In this document: piece after piece, positions 7,826 through 16,772 of the stretch
How positions within the stretch are numbered: position 1 is the stretch's first letter
Layout: the number at the start of each line of letters is the position of its first letter
Origin: Campylobacterota bacterium
Lineage (GTDB): Bacteria > Campylobacterota > Campylobacteria > Campylobacterales > Sulfurovaceae
DNA: 35,202 bases
Direction: 5' to 3'
Assembly: GCA_013607775.1 (NCBI GenBank)
Contig: VCAW01000033.1
Span: 1 to 35,202, forward strand
Translations under genes and position numbers: made by a program
Notes under the pieces: model-generated
Told to the model about the DNA's origin: nothing
What the model saw: only the letters and a program-made list of their open reading frames with translations
Databases searched by the model: none

Positions 7826-8333
7826 CTTAGATTACATTAATCCCAAATAGGATTACTAACATTAGTGATATTACTTGCACTTTGGGTGTTTGCAAACAAT
7901 TTACACCCCAAGGGCATTTCCCTGGGTAGTTTAACCATTATATTCATCGATGATTATTTATAAATACTCACAGTACAATAACTTTTGCTAGTTTAGAATT
8001 TCTATTACATAGTTTTGGTTTAATTCAACAATAAGATACAAAAGATACAATTCCCCTATGAAGAAATATTTACGTGGTCATACTAAACAGTACTTTTCCC
8101 TTGCCGTTATAGCGATGTACTCTACTTTACATAAGTTGTGTACGCTTGACAGTAATTACCAGTACCATAAACTTGCCTATGATTTAGTACCCAATAAAAC
8201 TGCTCCTCCTTCAAAAACTGCATAATTGTAAGGTTGATACTATCAACCACAACACCCATATAAAAACATTATCCATTGTTCATTAATATTGAACTTACAC
8301 ATAATACATATAACACATAAATTAGGAATATCC
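7826..8333. other. Gap upstream of btuB
   Basis: About 500 bp. It contains a hairpin TTGGGTGT...ACACCCCAA (7882-7911), an adjacent AGGGcatttCCCT (7911-7923) and the possible 55-aa ORF 8058-8225. I looked for a cobalamin riboswitch B12-box pattern and did not find one. The btuB promoter is not obvious; AT-rich stretches such as TACAAT near 8047 are only weak candidates. Confidence 0.5.
8058..8225 (+). CDS. Possible 55-aa small ORF upstream of btuB
   Basis: ATG at 8058 opens a 55-codon frame ending in TAA at 8223-8225: MKKYLRGHTKQYFSLAVIAM then a His/Tyr/Cys-containing segment (LHKLCTLDSNYQYHKLAYDL). It was too short for the supplied track. Composition is protein-like, with one moderately hydrophobic stretch. 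No Shine-Dalgarno is seen, and I recognise no family. It could be a real small protein co-expressed with btuB, the remnant of a larger gene, or a chance frame. Confidence 0.35.
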   Translation: MKKYLRGHTKQYFSLAVIAMYSTLHKLCTLDSNYQYHKLAYDLVPNKTAPPSKTA

Positions 8334-10187
8334 ATGACAACAAAAACACTAAGCCTCGTAGCGGCTTCTCTACTTTTAACACAGGCAACTTTCGCAGACA
8401 CAACACTTGAAGACATTACTGTTGTATCGGCAACAAGAACGACACAAAACCTTCAAAATGTTACATCAAATGTAGATGTCATTACCGCACAAGACATTGA
8501 AGACAGAGGGTACACTACAGTTACTCAGGCACTTAACTCACTTCCAGGTGTCACATTTACACAAAATGGTGGACTTGGAACATCTACCTCTGTAAATCTA
8601 AGAGGTATGGACTCAAGAAGTACACTCGTACTCATCGATGAGGTACGTTATAACGACATTACAGGTACTTCAGGAGCACCTTTTGCGCACCTAATGGTGG
8701 AAGACATAGCACAAATCGAAGTGGTTAAAGGTGCTCAGTCAGGTATCTGGGGTGCTGACGCTGCAGCTGGTGTGATAAACATCATCACTAAAAAACCTGA
8801 GAATAGTGTACATGGTTCTGCACATATCGAAGGTGGAAGCTTTAACACGAAAAAGTATGGGGCAACACTCTCAACAAAAACAGAGAACTATACACTCAAA
8901 GTGAGTCACAATGTTGTAGATACAGACAGCTTTACAGCACAAGCTCCAAAAGGTGAAAATATTGACGATTTTGAAGATGATGGCTACAAAAACCAAACAA
9001 CCAACGTACAACTAGGACTCAACATCAACGAAAGCAACAAAGTTGACCTAGCTTACACATACATCGATGCAGACAGCCAGTATGACACATACCAAAATCC
9101 AAATGGTATCGCCAACAGTACAACAAAAGACTCTTTTGCTTCTGTAAACTTCAACCATATAGACAGCTTTAACGAACTGAATGTCTATGCAAAACGTTCT
9201 AAGTTTGAAAGAGAGTTTATCGATACTTTTTCTACTTCACCATTTGACGGTCAGGTAGATGAATACGGTATCAACTCTAAAATCCCTTATGGCACAGAAG
9301 ATTTTGTCCTTGTAGGTGCAGACTACAAGAAATTTGAGCACAAAAACAGCATCAACAAAAACTTTAACAACAAAGGTATCTTTGTAACCAATAACAACAC
9401 CTTTAAAGGTTTTATGGGTGGGACTACTATCTTAACAGAGTCATTGCGTTATGACAGCTACTCAACCTTTGACAATGAAGTCACAGGGAAGATAGGTCTT
9501 AAGCACATTCATGAAAACATTGAAGGTCTTGTGACTTCACTTAACTATGGTACTGCATACACTGTACCGACACTTTACCAACTCCACGCACCAGGTTCAA
9601 CATACAGTGGTGTTTACTACCCTATTGGTAATGAAAACCTTAACCCAGAGACTACAAAATCATTTGATGTGACAATAGCCTATAAAGATTTCTCAGTGAC
9701 GTACTTTAGCAACAAAATAGACAACCTCATCGAATACACCAATGGATATAATAACGTAGAGGGTACGTCTAAGATAGATGGTATCGAAGTTGCTTATTCA
9801 AAAGAAATCATTGAGAACCTTCAACTTAGTATGAACTATACTAACCTCTTTACTGCAGAAGACAAAGATGGGAACACACTTAAAAGAAGAGCTATTGAGA
9901 CATTTAAAGCTGCTGTAGATTACTATGGTGTTGAAAGTCTTCATGTTGGTGCAGACCTTGAGTACGTAGGAAGCAGAACAGACATCATCTTTAACCCAGA
10001 CTACACAACATCTGATGTAGAAACTGGTAAATACACTGTGATTAATCTGACTGCTGATTACCAAGTGACAAAAGCATTCCAAGTTTATGGTAAAATTGTT
10101 AATCTTACAGATGAAGAGTACCAAACAGTCTATGGTTATGCAACATCTCCAAGAGCATTTTATGCAGGTGTAAGAGCTAAGTTTTAA
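8334..10187 (+). CDS. btuB: TonB-dependent outer-membrane receptor, BtuB-like (cobalamin)
   Basis: A 617-aa beta-barrel receptor. The best start is ATG at 8334 (AGGA upstream), giving a signal peptide MTTKTLSLVAASLLLTQATFA; the track's earlier TTG start is poorly supported. A TonB box-like segment (DITVVSATRT) follows, then the plug domain (QALNSLPGV, VNLRGMDSRSTLVLIDEVR, IEVVKGAQSGIWGADAAAGVINIITK), a 22-strand barrel region and a terminal Phe (AFYAGVRAKF) typical of outer-membrane proteins. Context with btuF, btuD, btuC and cob genes makes cobalamin or a cobalamin precursor the likely ligand; homology alone would allow other substrates. Energy would come from a TonB-ExbB-ExbD system not in the window. 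Confidence 0.88.
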   Translation: MTTKTLSLVAASLLLTQATFADTTLEDITVVSATRTTQNLQNVTSNVDVITAQDIEDRGYTTVTQALNSLPGVTFTQNGGLGTSTSVNLRGMDSRSTLVLIDEVRYNDITGTSGAPFAHLMVEDIAQIEVVKGAQSGIWGADAAAGVINIITKKPENSVHGSAHIEGGSFNTKKYGATLSTKTENYTLKVSHNVVDTDSFTAQAPKGENIDDFEDDGYKNQTTNVQLGLNINESNKVDLAYTYIDADSQYDTYQNPNGIANSTTKDSFASVNFNHIDSFNELNVYAKRSKFEREFIDTFSTSPFDGQVDEYGINSKIPYGTEDFVLVGADYKKFEHKNSINKNFNNKGIFVTNNNTFKGFMGGTTILTESLRYDSYSTFDNEVTGKIGLKHIHENIEGLVTSLNYGTAYTVPTLYQLHAPGSTYSGVYYPIGNENLNPETTKSFDVTIAYKDFSVTYFSNKIDNLIEYTNGYNNVEGTSKIDGIEVAYSKEIIENLQLSMNYTNLFTAEDKDGNTLKRRAIETFKAAVDYYGVESLHVGADLEYVGSRTDIIFNPDYTTSDVETGKYTVINLTADYQVTKAFQVYGKIVNLTDEEYQTVYGYATSPRAFYAGVRAKF

Positions 10188-10227
10188 TTATTTAATTGTA
10201 AAGTAACTGCCTCATTATTTTAATCGT

Positions 10228-10348
10228 GGCGTTGTTTTCCTCTTACTTTTCTAAAAAAGTAAGCAAAAGTCGTCGTGGCTCTCGAAACGTTACGTATTTT
10301 TTGCAAGGATGCAAAAAATACTACTTACAAGGACGTTCGCTACGACAG
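10228..10348 (+). repeat. Structured repeat family 2, copy 1
   Basis: This starts GGCGTTGTTT and ends CGACAG. It contains a TTACTTTT/AAAAGTAA hairpin, an outer stem GTCGTGGC (10272-10279) with GCTACGAC (10339-10346), and a perfect 10-bp inner stem TATTTTTTGC/GCAAAAAATA. It aligns with 25675-25773 in order and layout. It provides the spurious N-terminal extension of the btuF ORF in the track. Confidence 0.7.
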
Positions 10349-10368
10349 TTATCCATATAAGGAAGAGC

Positions 10369-11190
10369 ATGAAAATTATACTGTTTCTATTTCTTACACT
10401 ATATGCTTACTCACAAGAACGCATAGTCTCCCTCTCCCCTGCTATCAACGAGATAGTCTTTTCTCTTGGCTCTGGCGATGAAGTAGTGGGGAATACACAG
10501 TATTGTACCTACCCCAAAGCTTCACAGTCTGTGCCTAAAGTAGGTGGCTATTTTTCTCCTAGTTTGGAGAAGATACTTGCCCTAAAACCAAGCATTGTCA
10601 TCATGCAACCTAACAATACCAAACTTGCACAAAAGCTAAAAAAACTGGTCATCAAAACAAAAACCATACCCATAGACAGACTCCCACATATTCAAAAAGC
10701 TATTACAGAGTTGGGAATCCTACTCCATAAAGAGAATCAAGCCAAAGGTATTGTGAAGAGTATCAATCATGCATTAGATGACATCAAAGATATTACTAAA
10801 GATAAAAAAATTCTCATAGTTATAGGGCATAACACTTCTTTGGTCAAGCAAATATTTGTAGTGGGGCAAAATCTCTACCTTGATGACATCATCAATGCAT
10901 CAGGCAATACCAATGCCTTGCAGTCCAATCGTAAAGAGCAACCCATCCTTAACCAAGAGAACATCATCGCTACTAATCCTGACATTGTCATCCTCTTAGC
11001 ACACTCCATGCACCAAAGAGGGCTTAGTGAGTATGACTTAAAAGAGCCATGGAGAGAGCTACCCATCAGTGCAGGAAAAACGAATGATATTTACATCATA
11101 GACAAAGAGTATTCAGGCATACCAAGTGACAGACTGGTACTTTTTTTACAAGACTTTAAAAAGATTTTAGAACATGCTTCAAATAAATAA
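10369..11190 (+). CDS. btuF: Periplasmic cobalamin-binding protein, BtuF-like
   Basis: This is a class III (helical-backbone) substrate-binding protein that hands vitamin B12 to the BtuCD transporter. The true start is ATG at 10369 (AAGGAAGAG upstream); the track start at 10309 reads through repeat family 2. The product is 273 aa, with a signal peptide MKIILFLFLTLYAYS, then the BtuF/FepB-like core: ERIVSLSPAINEIVFSLG, VPKVGGYFSPSLEKILALKPSIVIM, and a C-terminal lobe with ILNQENIIATNPDIVILL and YSGIPSDRLV. It overlaps btuD by 17 nt. Confidence 0.88.
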   Translation: MKIILFLFLTLYAYSQERIVSLSPAINEIVFSLGSGDEVVGNTQYCTYPKASQSVPKVGGYFSPSLEKILALKPSIVIMQPNNTKLAQKLKKLVIKTKTIPIDRLPHIQKAITELGILLHKENQAKGIVKSINHALDDIKDITKDKKILIVIGHNTSLVKQIFVVGQNLYLDDIINASGNTNALQSNRKEQPILNQENIIATNPDIVILLAHSMHQRGLSEYDLKEPWRELPISAGKTNDIYIIDKEYSGIPSDRLVLFLQDFKKILEHASNK

Positions 11191-11881
11191 TTATTCCAAT
11201 GCCATTTTGAGTAACATCTCTTTCTCTCTTGAAGCAGGTAAACACCTCATCATCCTTGGCTCTAATGGTGTGGGTAAAACTACTTTGGCAAAAGTCTTAT
11301 GTGGCATCACCCCTAGTTCAAAGGTAGAGATAGATGGTCTCAATCCCTCTAAAGTCTATGGCAAAAAACGTGCTAAATTGATTAATTATATCCCTCCTAA
11401 GTTGGATGTATTTGATGACTTTATCACTGTACGTGAGTTTTTGGAGCTTGGGCTTATGGGTATTGTCGGGGGACAATACCCTACCATTGAAGAGGTACTT
11501 ACGAAACTAAATATAGCACACCTTCAAGACAAAAGCTGCAAAACACTCAGCTCTGGAGAATCACAACTCCTTCTCATCGCCTCTGCACTCTTGCACGATG
11601 CAGGCTATACCATCTTCGATGAACCCACAGCCAACCTAGACCCACAAAAGATGCAACTTCTTTTTGGACTACTTAAAGATGACAAAATCCTCAAAAGTAA
11701 AATCATCATCACTCATAACCTAGACCTTGCCTACAAACTGGGGTATGATATTCTCTTTTTAGAAGAAGGAAAAGTGAAATTTCATGGCACTTCACATGAC
11801 TTTTTTGCACAAGCACACTTAGATGCACTCTATGATGGTGCAGTAGAAAAACAAGACAATAACATCGTGGTGAAGTTATGA
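11174..11881 (+). CDS. btuD: Cobalamin ABC transporter ATP-binding protein, BtuD-like
   Basis: A 235-aa ABC ATPase that drives B12 import through BtuC. Walker A is GSNGVGKTT (about 29-37), the signature LSSGESQLLLIASALL, Walker B TIFDEPTANLDP, and the switch His IITHNLDLA. The signature has LSSGE in place of LSGGQ, which is common in BtuD/FecE-type proteins. The start overlaps btuF and the stop overlaps btuC in ATGA, so the three transporter genes are translationally coupled. Family membership alone would also fit a siderophore ATPase; gene context favours B12. Confidence 0.88.
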   Translation: MLQINNYSNAILSNISFSLEAGKHLIILGSNGVGKTTLAKVLCGITPSSKVEIDGLNPSKVYGKKRAKLINYIPPKLDVFDDFITVREFLELGLMGIVGGQYPTIEEVLTKLNIAHLQDKSCKTLSSGESQLLLIASALLHDAGYTIFDEPTANLDPQKMQLLFGLLKDDKILKSKIIITHNLDLAYKLGYDILFLEEGKVKFHGTSHDFFAQAHLDALYDGAVEKQDNNIVVKL

Positions 11882-12819
11882 AAAAAGTTATCTTACTCTT
11901 TAGCCTGCTCTTGTTAGCCATCGCACCTTTTTTTGGACAGATAGCACTACCTCTCTCACAGCTTTTAGATGCTGGCACCATGGAGCATAAAGTCTTTTTT
12001 GACCTACGTCTGCCTCGTGTACTTTTGGCATTTTTGGTTGGAGGCATACTGGCGCTTGGTGGACTCATCTTCCAAACTGTCTTTCGTAACCCTATGTCCA
12101 CACCCTTTACCCTAGGCGTAGCCTCAGGTGCAACACTCTTTACTGCCATAGCCATCATCTTAGGGTTTTCTGCACTTTCCCCTCTTTTTGCCTTTGTAGG
12201 TGCGATACTTACGGTCATCATACTCTTTAGTATCGCCACGAAGTTTGACGCTTACGATACCTCGTCGCTTTTGCTAGTGGGGATTGCCCTTTCGTTTTTT
12301 TATGCTGCTGCACTTATGGTGATGTTTTATGTTTCAACCTTGCAAGAGAGTTACGAGATTATGCGATTTACCATGGGGAGCCTTGACATTGTAGGGTTTA
12401 AAAACATCATCATCTTAGCCCTCACCTCTGTCTTTTTACTCTTTATCATACACAAGTACCACTATGAGCTTAAACTTTTGCTTACCTCGTACGAGTTTGC
12501 CTACCTTAAAGGCATAGATGTCAAAAAAACCAACTACATCTTACTCTTTGCAGTCTCTGTTGCCGTAGGTGTAGCAGTAAGCTTCACAGGTCCCATAGGG
12601 TTTGTAGGACTCATCATCCCTCACATCCTTAAAACTATCTATAAACAGAGTGCGGACAAACTCATCTTGCCTATTTTATTTTATGGTGGAGTATTCTTGG
12701 TACTCTCAGACCTTGTTGCAAGAAACTTGGGAACGATGAGCGACATTCCTATAGGTGTACTCACTTCGTTTTTAGGTGCACCATTTTTTATTTATTTATT
12801 GATTAAAGGTCGTAGATGA
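11878..12819 (+). CDS. btuC: Cobalamin ABC transporter permease, BtuC-like (FecCD family)
   Basis: The 313-aa membrane protein has the ten-helix FecCD layout: a first helix, then DLRLPRVLLAFLVGGILALGGLIFQTVFRNPM (the conserved R-L-PR and Q...RNPMA block), FTLGVASGA, ISFTGPIGFVGLIIPH-like sequence (SFTGPIGFVGLIIPHI, the coupling region) and a C-terminal IPIGVLTSFLGAPFFIYLL. It forms the transmembrane channel with BtuD. The next gene is 64 nt away, across a family-1 palindrome. Confidence 0.9.
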   Translation: MKKVILLFSLLLLAIAPFFGQIALPLSQLLDAGTMEHKVFFDLRLPRVLLAFLVGGILALGGLIFQTVFRNPMSTPFTLGVASGATLFTAIAIILGFSALSPLFAFVGAILTVIILFSIATKFDAYDTSSLLLVGIALSFFYAAALMVMFYVSTLQESYEIMRFTMGSLDIVGFKNIIILALTSVFLLFIIHKYHYELKLLLTSYEFAYLKGIDVKKTNYILLFAVSVAVGVAVSFTGPIGFVGLIIPHILKTIYKQSADKLILPILFYGGVFLVLSDLVARNLGTMSDIPIGVLTSFLGAPFFIYLLIKGRR

Positions 12820-12843
12820 TTTATAGTTTAATCACAATCCAAA

Positions 12844-12867
12844 GGTGCGGTGGCAACCGCACCCTAC
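12844..12867 (-). repeat. Palindromic repeat family 1, copy B (btuC-cobT gap)
   Basis: A 24-nt element with perfect 8-bp arms GGTGCGGT/ACCGCACC and the CTAC tag, so minus orientation. It lies just before the cobT ribosome site and creates the false GTG start at 12845 in the ORF track. Confidence 0.85.
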
Positions 12868-12883
12868 ACAAAAGGAAATCATA

Positions 12884-13942
12884 GTGCTACATACCATCAC
12901 AGGCAATCCAGACTACTTCCAAACGCTCAAGAACAAACAAGCAACCTTCATGCTTGCCATGTCCAACACAGCCACAGCCAACATAGAGGGCATCACCCAA
13001 GCAGGCATCCCAGGGATGTTACACCTTACCCCTGTACTTGATGCAGAGTTTTTAGCTACAGGTGAAGTACGAAGCCTGCCCAACATCGCAGAGACTCCAA
13101 AGGGTGTACCTACTCCTGCACTCATCACTAGAGCCATACATCTATTACACCCCTTTGCACATGTAGAACTACTAGACTTAGGCTTAGAGGTACAACCACA
13201 AGGCGATGATCTTACCATTCACCACTTTGACATTGCCCCAAGCCAAAGCATCGCAAAGGGAGCGAACATCGATGCCAAAGAAGTATTTGAAAAAGGGTAT
13301 GCCTTTGGAAAAAACTACGCATGTAAAGATGACTACCTCATACTAGGTGAGTCTGTACCCTCAGGCACCACCACTGCCACAGCCACTGCCCTGGCCCTAG
13401 GCTATGATGCAAAAGAGCTTTTCTCCTCTAGCTTCAAAAACGTACCCAACAACATACGCCAAGAGACCATTAACAAAGCCTTGGTAAATATAGAAGGGAA
13501 AACAGACCTCTTTGACATCTTAGGAACAGTCTCTGACAATATGCTCATCTTTAACGCAGGATTCATACTCGGTGTAAACAGCCGTTTTCCTATTGTCCTA
13601 GCTGGTGGCACGCAGATGTCTTGTGTATTGTTGGTTGCTAACAGCATCGTCCAATACATGGGCACGAAGATTGACAGTTCAAAACTAACTCTAGCCACCA
13701 CCAAATGGGTAGCCCAAGATGACAATTCTGACATCAAAGCCTTACTTGAAATGTTAGACTTCCCTATAGACGCTTACTACAGTAACTTCGACTTCTCACT
13801 CTCCAACCACCCTGCACTCAAACTCTATGATGAGGGAGAAGCAAAAGAGGGTGTGGGTGCTGGTGGAGCTTTGGTATATGGGATTTTGAATGGGCTTGGT
13901 AAAGAAGATATTACAAAAGAGGTTGAGGGGTTTTTAGGCTAA
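12884..13942 (+). CDS. cobT: Nicotinate-nucleotide-dependent phosphoribosyltransferase, CobT-like (TIGR00303 type)
   Basis: CobT makes alpha-ribazole phosphate (or an analogue) for the lower ligand of cobalamin. The protein follows the TIGR00303/UPF0284 pattern rather than classical Salmonella CobT: GITQAGIPGMLHLTPVLDAEF, VPTPALITRA, LGESVPSGTTTATATALALGY and VLAGGTQMSCVLLVANSI. The start is GTG at 12884 (AAAGGA upstream; VLHTITGNPDY); the upstream start lies in repeat copy B. It is about 352 aa, normal length. The stop overlaps cobU as TAATG. Confidence 0.85.
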   Translation: MLHTITGNPDYFQTLKNKQATFMLAMSNTATANIEGITQAGIPGMLHLTPVLDAEFLATGEVRSLPNIAETPKGVPTPALITRAIHLLHPFAHVELLDLGLEVQPQGDDLTIHHFDIAPSQSIAKGANIDAKEVFEKGYAFGKNYACKDDYLILGESVPSGTTTATATALALGYDAKELFSSSFKNVPNNIRQETINKALVNIEGKTDLFDILGTVSDNMLIFNAGFILGVNSRFPIVLAGGTQMSCVLLVANSIVQYMGTKIDSSKLTLATTKWVAQDDNSDIKALLEMLDFPIDAYYSNFDFSLSNHPALKLYDEGEAKEGVGAGGALVYGILNGLGKEDITKEVEGFLG

Positions 13943-14436
13943 TGAAAACTCTCTACCACGGCGGACAAAAATCAGGTAAGAGCCTACTAGCAGAGCAAAA
14001 GGCACTAAGCCTTGCAGGTGAGCAAAAGCCCTACTACATCGCTACCTATGACAACAGCTACAACGATGTAGAGATGGCAGAGCGTATTGCTGTGCATCAG
14101 AGCCAGCGTAAAGAGCAGTTTAGTACCATAGAAGAGACACTACATCTTAGCCAACACATCCAAGAGGGTCATACCTACCTCATAGACTGTATGAGTATGT
14201 GGTTGCTCAATACTATGGAATGGAGCATGGAAGCACTCTTAGATGAAGTCGAGATAATATGTAGCAAAGAAGCTAACTTTGTCTTTGTGCTAAACGACGT
14301 AGGCTCTGGGGTCATACCGCTAGATGCTATGAGTCGTAAGTATGTGGATAGGTCTGGCATACTAGGACAGAAACTTGCACAGCTTTGTGATGAAGTGTAT
14401 GAAGTGAAACTCGGACTGGAGAACAGACTCAAATGA
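13942..14436 (+). CDS. cobU: Adenosylcobinamide kinase / guanylyltransferase
   Basis: CobU phosphorylates adenosylcobinamide and transfers GMP to give adenosyl-GDP-cobinamide. The 164-aa product begins with the P-loop HGGQKSGKS (about 6-14), then RIAVHQSQRKEQF (the family's I-x-x-H-x-x-x-R region carrying the nucleotide-accepting His), YLIDCMSMWLLN, and LNDVGSGVIPLDAMSRKYVDRSGILGQKLA. It overlaps cobT by 1 nt and the next gene in ATGA. Confidence 0.93.
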   Translation: MKTLYHGGQKSGKSLLAEQKALSLAGEQKPYYIATYDNSYNDVEMAERIAVHQSQRKEQFSTIEETLHLSQHIQEGHTYLIDCMSMWLLNTMEWSMEALLDEVEIICSKEANFVFVLNDVGSGVIPLDAMSRKYVDRSGILGQKLAQLCDEVYEVKLGLENRLK

Positions 14437-15451
14437 CAACCTTTGAACACGGTGGTGATGTAACAGCTTTTGCCAAGGCTTGTGGCTGTGACATTAGTGA
14501 GGTTATTGACCTCTCTTCAAACATTAACTTTGTGAAGCCTCATGTAAATATTGACTTTAATGCGTTAGATATTGCACCTTATCCTAATTATGAGACTTTG
14601 TATGAGAGTATTGCTTCGCATTATGGTGTGAACATAGAAGAGATAGAGCTTTTTAATGGAGGCTCTTCGGCTATCTTTTCTTTGTTTTCTCATATCAAAG
14701 GTGCTGTAGCAACAACACCCTACGTAAGCATCTATTCTCCTGCGTATTTGGAGTATAAAAAGGCTGCTGGGTTTTTGGGTATGAGGTAGAACATATTGAC
14801 CGATTTGAAGCATTTGATACAGAGGTAAAAGAGGGTAGCCTTGTGGTGTTTGTGAATCCTTCTACACCTGATGGGATGTTTTATGACATCGTACCACTAC
14901 TAAAAAAATGGCAAGAGAAAAACTGCACAGTGTTAGTAGATGAATCGTTTATAGAATTTACTTCTAAAAGCTCAGTCACACAATACCTAGCAGAGTACCC
15001 AAACCTTTTCATACTCAAATCCATGACCAAGTTTTTTGGGGCTGCGGGCATTCGTGTGGGTACGCTTATCTCACAAGCTAGCAATATAGCCAAACTCAAA
15101 GCCAAAGAACCTCTATGGAAACTCTCTGCTTTTGATGCTACTTATATAAAAACTGTTTTACGCGACTCTACGTTTAAAGAGGTTTCAGATGTATACAACA
15201 AAGAAGCCAAACATTATCTCTTAGAGATACTCCAAAACACAAAAGAAGTAGAGCATATCTACCCCTCATTTGCAAACTACATCCTCGTAAAGCTCAACAT
15301 CACTGCAAAAGCATTTCAAGAAAAACTCATACCATACAACATCATGATACGTGACTGTTCTAACTTTGATGGGCTAGGTGAACATCATGTACGCATAGCA
15401 GTAAAGAGCATCGCTGAGCTTACAAAGCTCAAAGAGGTACTCCATGCATAA
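14433..15451 (+). pseudogene. cobD: Threonine-phosphate decarboxylase (CobD/CobC, PLP fold I), frameshifted
   Basis: CobD makes (R)-1-amino-2-propanol O-2-phosphate, the linker of the nucleotide loop. Two ORFs hold one protein: 14433-14789 (MTTFEHGGDVTAFAKACG, DLSSNINF, LFNGGSSAIFSL) and the region to 15451 in another frame (VVFVNPSTPDGMFY, VLVDESFIEF, the PLP-lysine SMTKFFGAAGIRVGTL). Adding one T to the run at 14772-14776 joins them as ...YKKAAGFFGYEVEHID. The interruption is therefore a single-base loss in a homopolymer: real mutation, slippage-tolerant gene or sequence error. A family-1 palindrome also sits in frame at 14700-14723. The start overlaps cobU; the stop overlaps cobQ by 8 nt. 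Confidence 0.85.
14700..14723 (-). repeat. Palindromic repeat family 1, copy C (inside cobD)
   Basis: A 24-nt copy with arms GGTGCTGT/ACAACACC (one mismatch) and the CTAC tag. It is in frame within cobD and encodes GAVATTPY between the substrate-binding SS region and YSPAYLEYKKA. Confidence 0.8.
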
Positions 15452-16772
15452 CATCAGTATATTTGGTACGAGTTCGGATGCGGGGAAAAGTACCCTCACA
15501 TGGGTTATCGGACGCATACTCCAAGATGCAGGCTACTCAGTCGCACCCTTTAAGGCACAAAATATCTCTAACAACGCCCATGTAGCAGATGATGGCTCAG
15601 AGATAGCCATCGCCCAGCACTTTCAAGCCAAAGCCTTGGGTGTACCCACCTCATGGCATAATAATCCTGTACTACTCAAGTCGGGCAGAGGCTCTTCGGC
15701 TTCACTCATCGTCAGAGGTAAGAGTGCTTCAGACAAAGATGTCAAAGAGTACTATCGTGACCTTGACACACTTAAACCTACAGTCAAAGAGGCATTTGAG
15801 TACTTAGATGCCAACTATGACTGTGTCGTAGCCGAAGGTGCAGGCTCTCCTGTAGAACTTAACCTCATGGACAAAGACCTCTCTAACATCTTCATAGCCA
15901 CAAAGTACAACACCAAAATCATCCTCGTAGCAGACATCGAAAAAGGTGGGGTGTTTGCTTCTATTTATGGCGTGTACCATCTACTGCCAAAAGACTTACA
16001 ACACAATGTCATCGGTGTCATAGTAAATAAATTTAGAGGAGATATGAGCCTGTTTGATGAGGGTGTAGATATTATAGAAAAAGAGTTTGGCATTCCTGTA
16101 CCAGGTGTTCTGCCTTACGAGCCATTTAACCTTGGCTTTGAAGACTCTCAAAGCCTCCTCAACTACACCAAAAACTGTGAGAAAGCCACACGTCATGTAG
16201 CTGTCATCACTTACCCTACTATGAGCAACTACACCGACTTTGAGCCATTCCTTGCAGACCCTAACACCTGTGTGGAGTTTGTCACAGCTAACATCGACCT
16301 CTCAGGATTTGAATGCATCATTTTACCTGGCTCTAAACGTGTCATGGAGGACTTGGCTTGGCTAAAGAGAACAGGACTTTTTGAGCAGATACAAAAACAC
16401 TACAAAGAGCAACATATCCACCTCATAGGCATTTGTGGTGGCTACCAAATGATGTTTGGGCATATTGTCGATAACGAGTGCGTAGAAGTGCAAGAGCCTA
16501 CGACTGTTAAAGCCTTGGGCTTCATAGATGACGATATAGTCTTTCAAAAAGAGAAGATACTCAAACTTCATGGTGATACTTACGAGATACACCATGGCAC
16601 ATCTAAAGCATACCCTAGTGAGTACAAAACATAGAAACTATATGGTACATTCTCCCATGGGCTTTTTATCGATGAATGGTTTAAAAACTATGAAAAAGAG
16701 CGTATTGATGCTTTTGTTGAAAATATGAAAGTACATTTAGATGCTCAAAGGATACTACAAAGTGTACTTTGA
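15444..16772 (+). pseudogene. cobQ: Cobyric acid synthase (CobQ/CbiP) with an in-frame TAG
   Basis: CobQ amidates side chains b, d, e and g of adenosylcobyrinic a,c-diamide. The first ORF (15444-16634, 396 aa) has the P-loop-like FGTSSDAGKST, PFKAQNISNN, EGAGSPVELNL, VADIEKGGVFAS, the glutaminase LPGSKRVMEDL and the nucleophile region GICGGYQMM. It stops at TAG 16632-16634, just before the conserved C-terminal histidine block. The same frame continues without indel as KLYGTFSHGLFIDEWFKNYE to TGA 16770-16772; GTFSHGLF is the expected GTYLHGLF-type motif. So a nonsense codon appears to remove the catalytic His of the glutaminase domain, unless it is a sequence error or read through. Confidence 0.85.

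Noticed and set aside
7826-8333. Cobalamin riboswitch upstream of btuB
   Set aside because: I found no B12-box-like conserved core or matching multi-stem layout. Context alone is not evidence.
9798-10124. Minus-strand ORF opposite btuB (and similar antisense ORFs opposite trpD, dapD and glyS)
   Set aside because: These are shadows of strongly conserved genes, with no ribosome sites and biased composition.
10309-10368. Longer N terminus of btuF in the ORF track
   Set aside because: These 20 codons read through structured repeat family 2. ATG at 10369 has a good ribosome site and a signal peptide.
12845-12883. Upstream GTG start of cobT
   Set aside because: It lies inside repeat copy B, while GTG at 12884 has AAAGGA upstream and gives a family-like N terminus.
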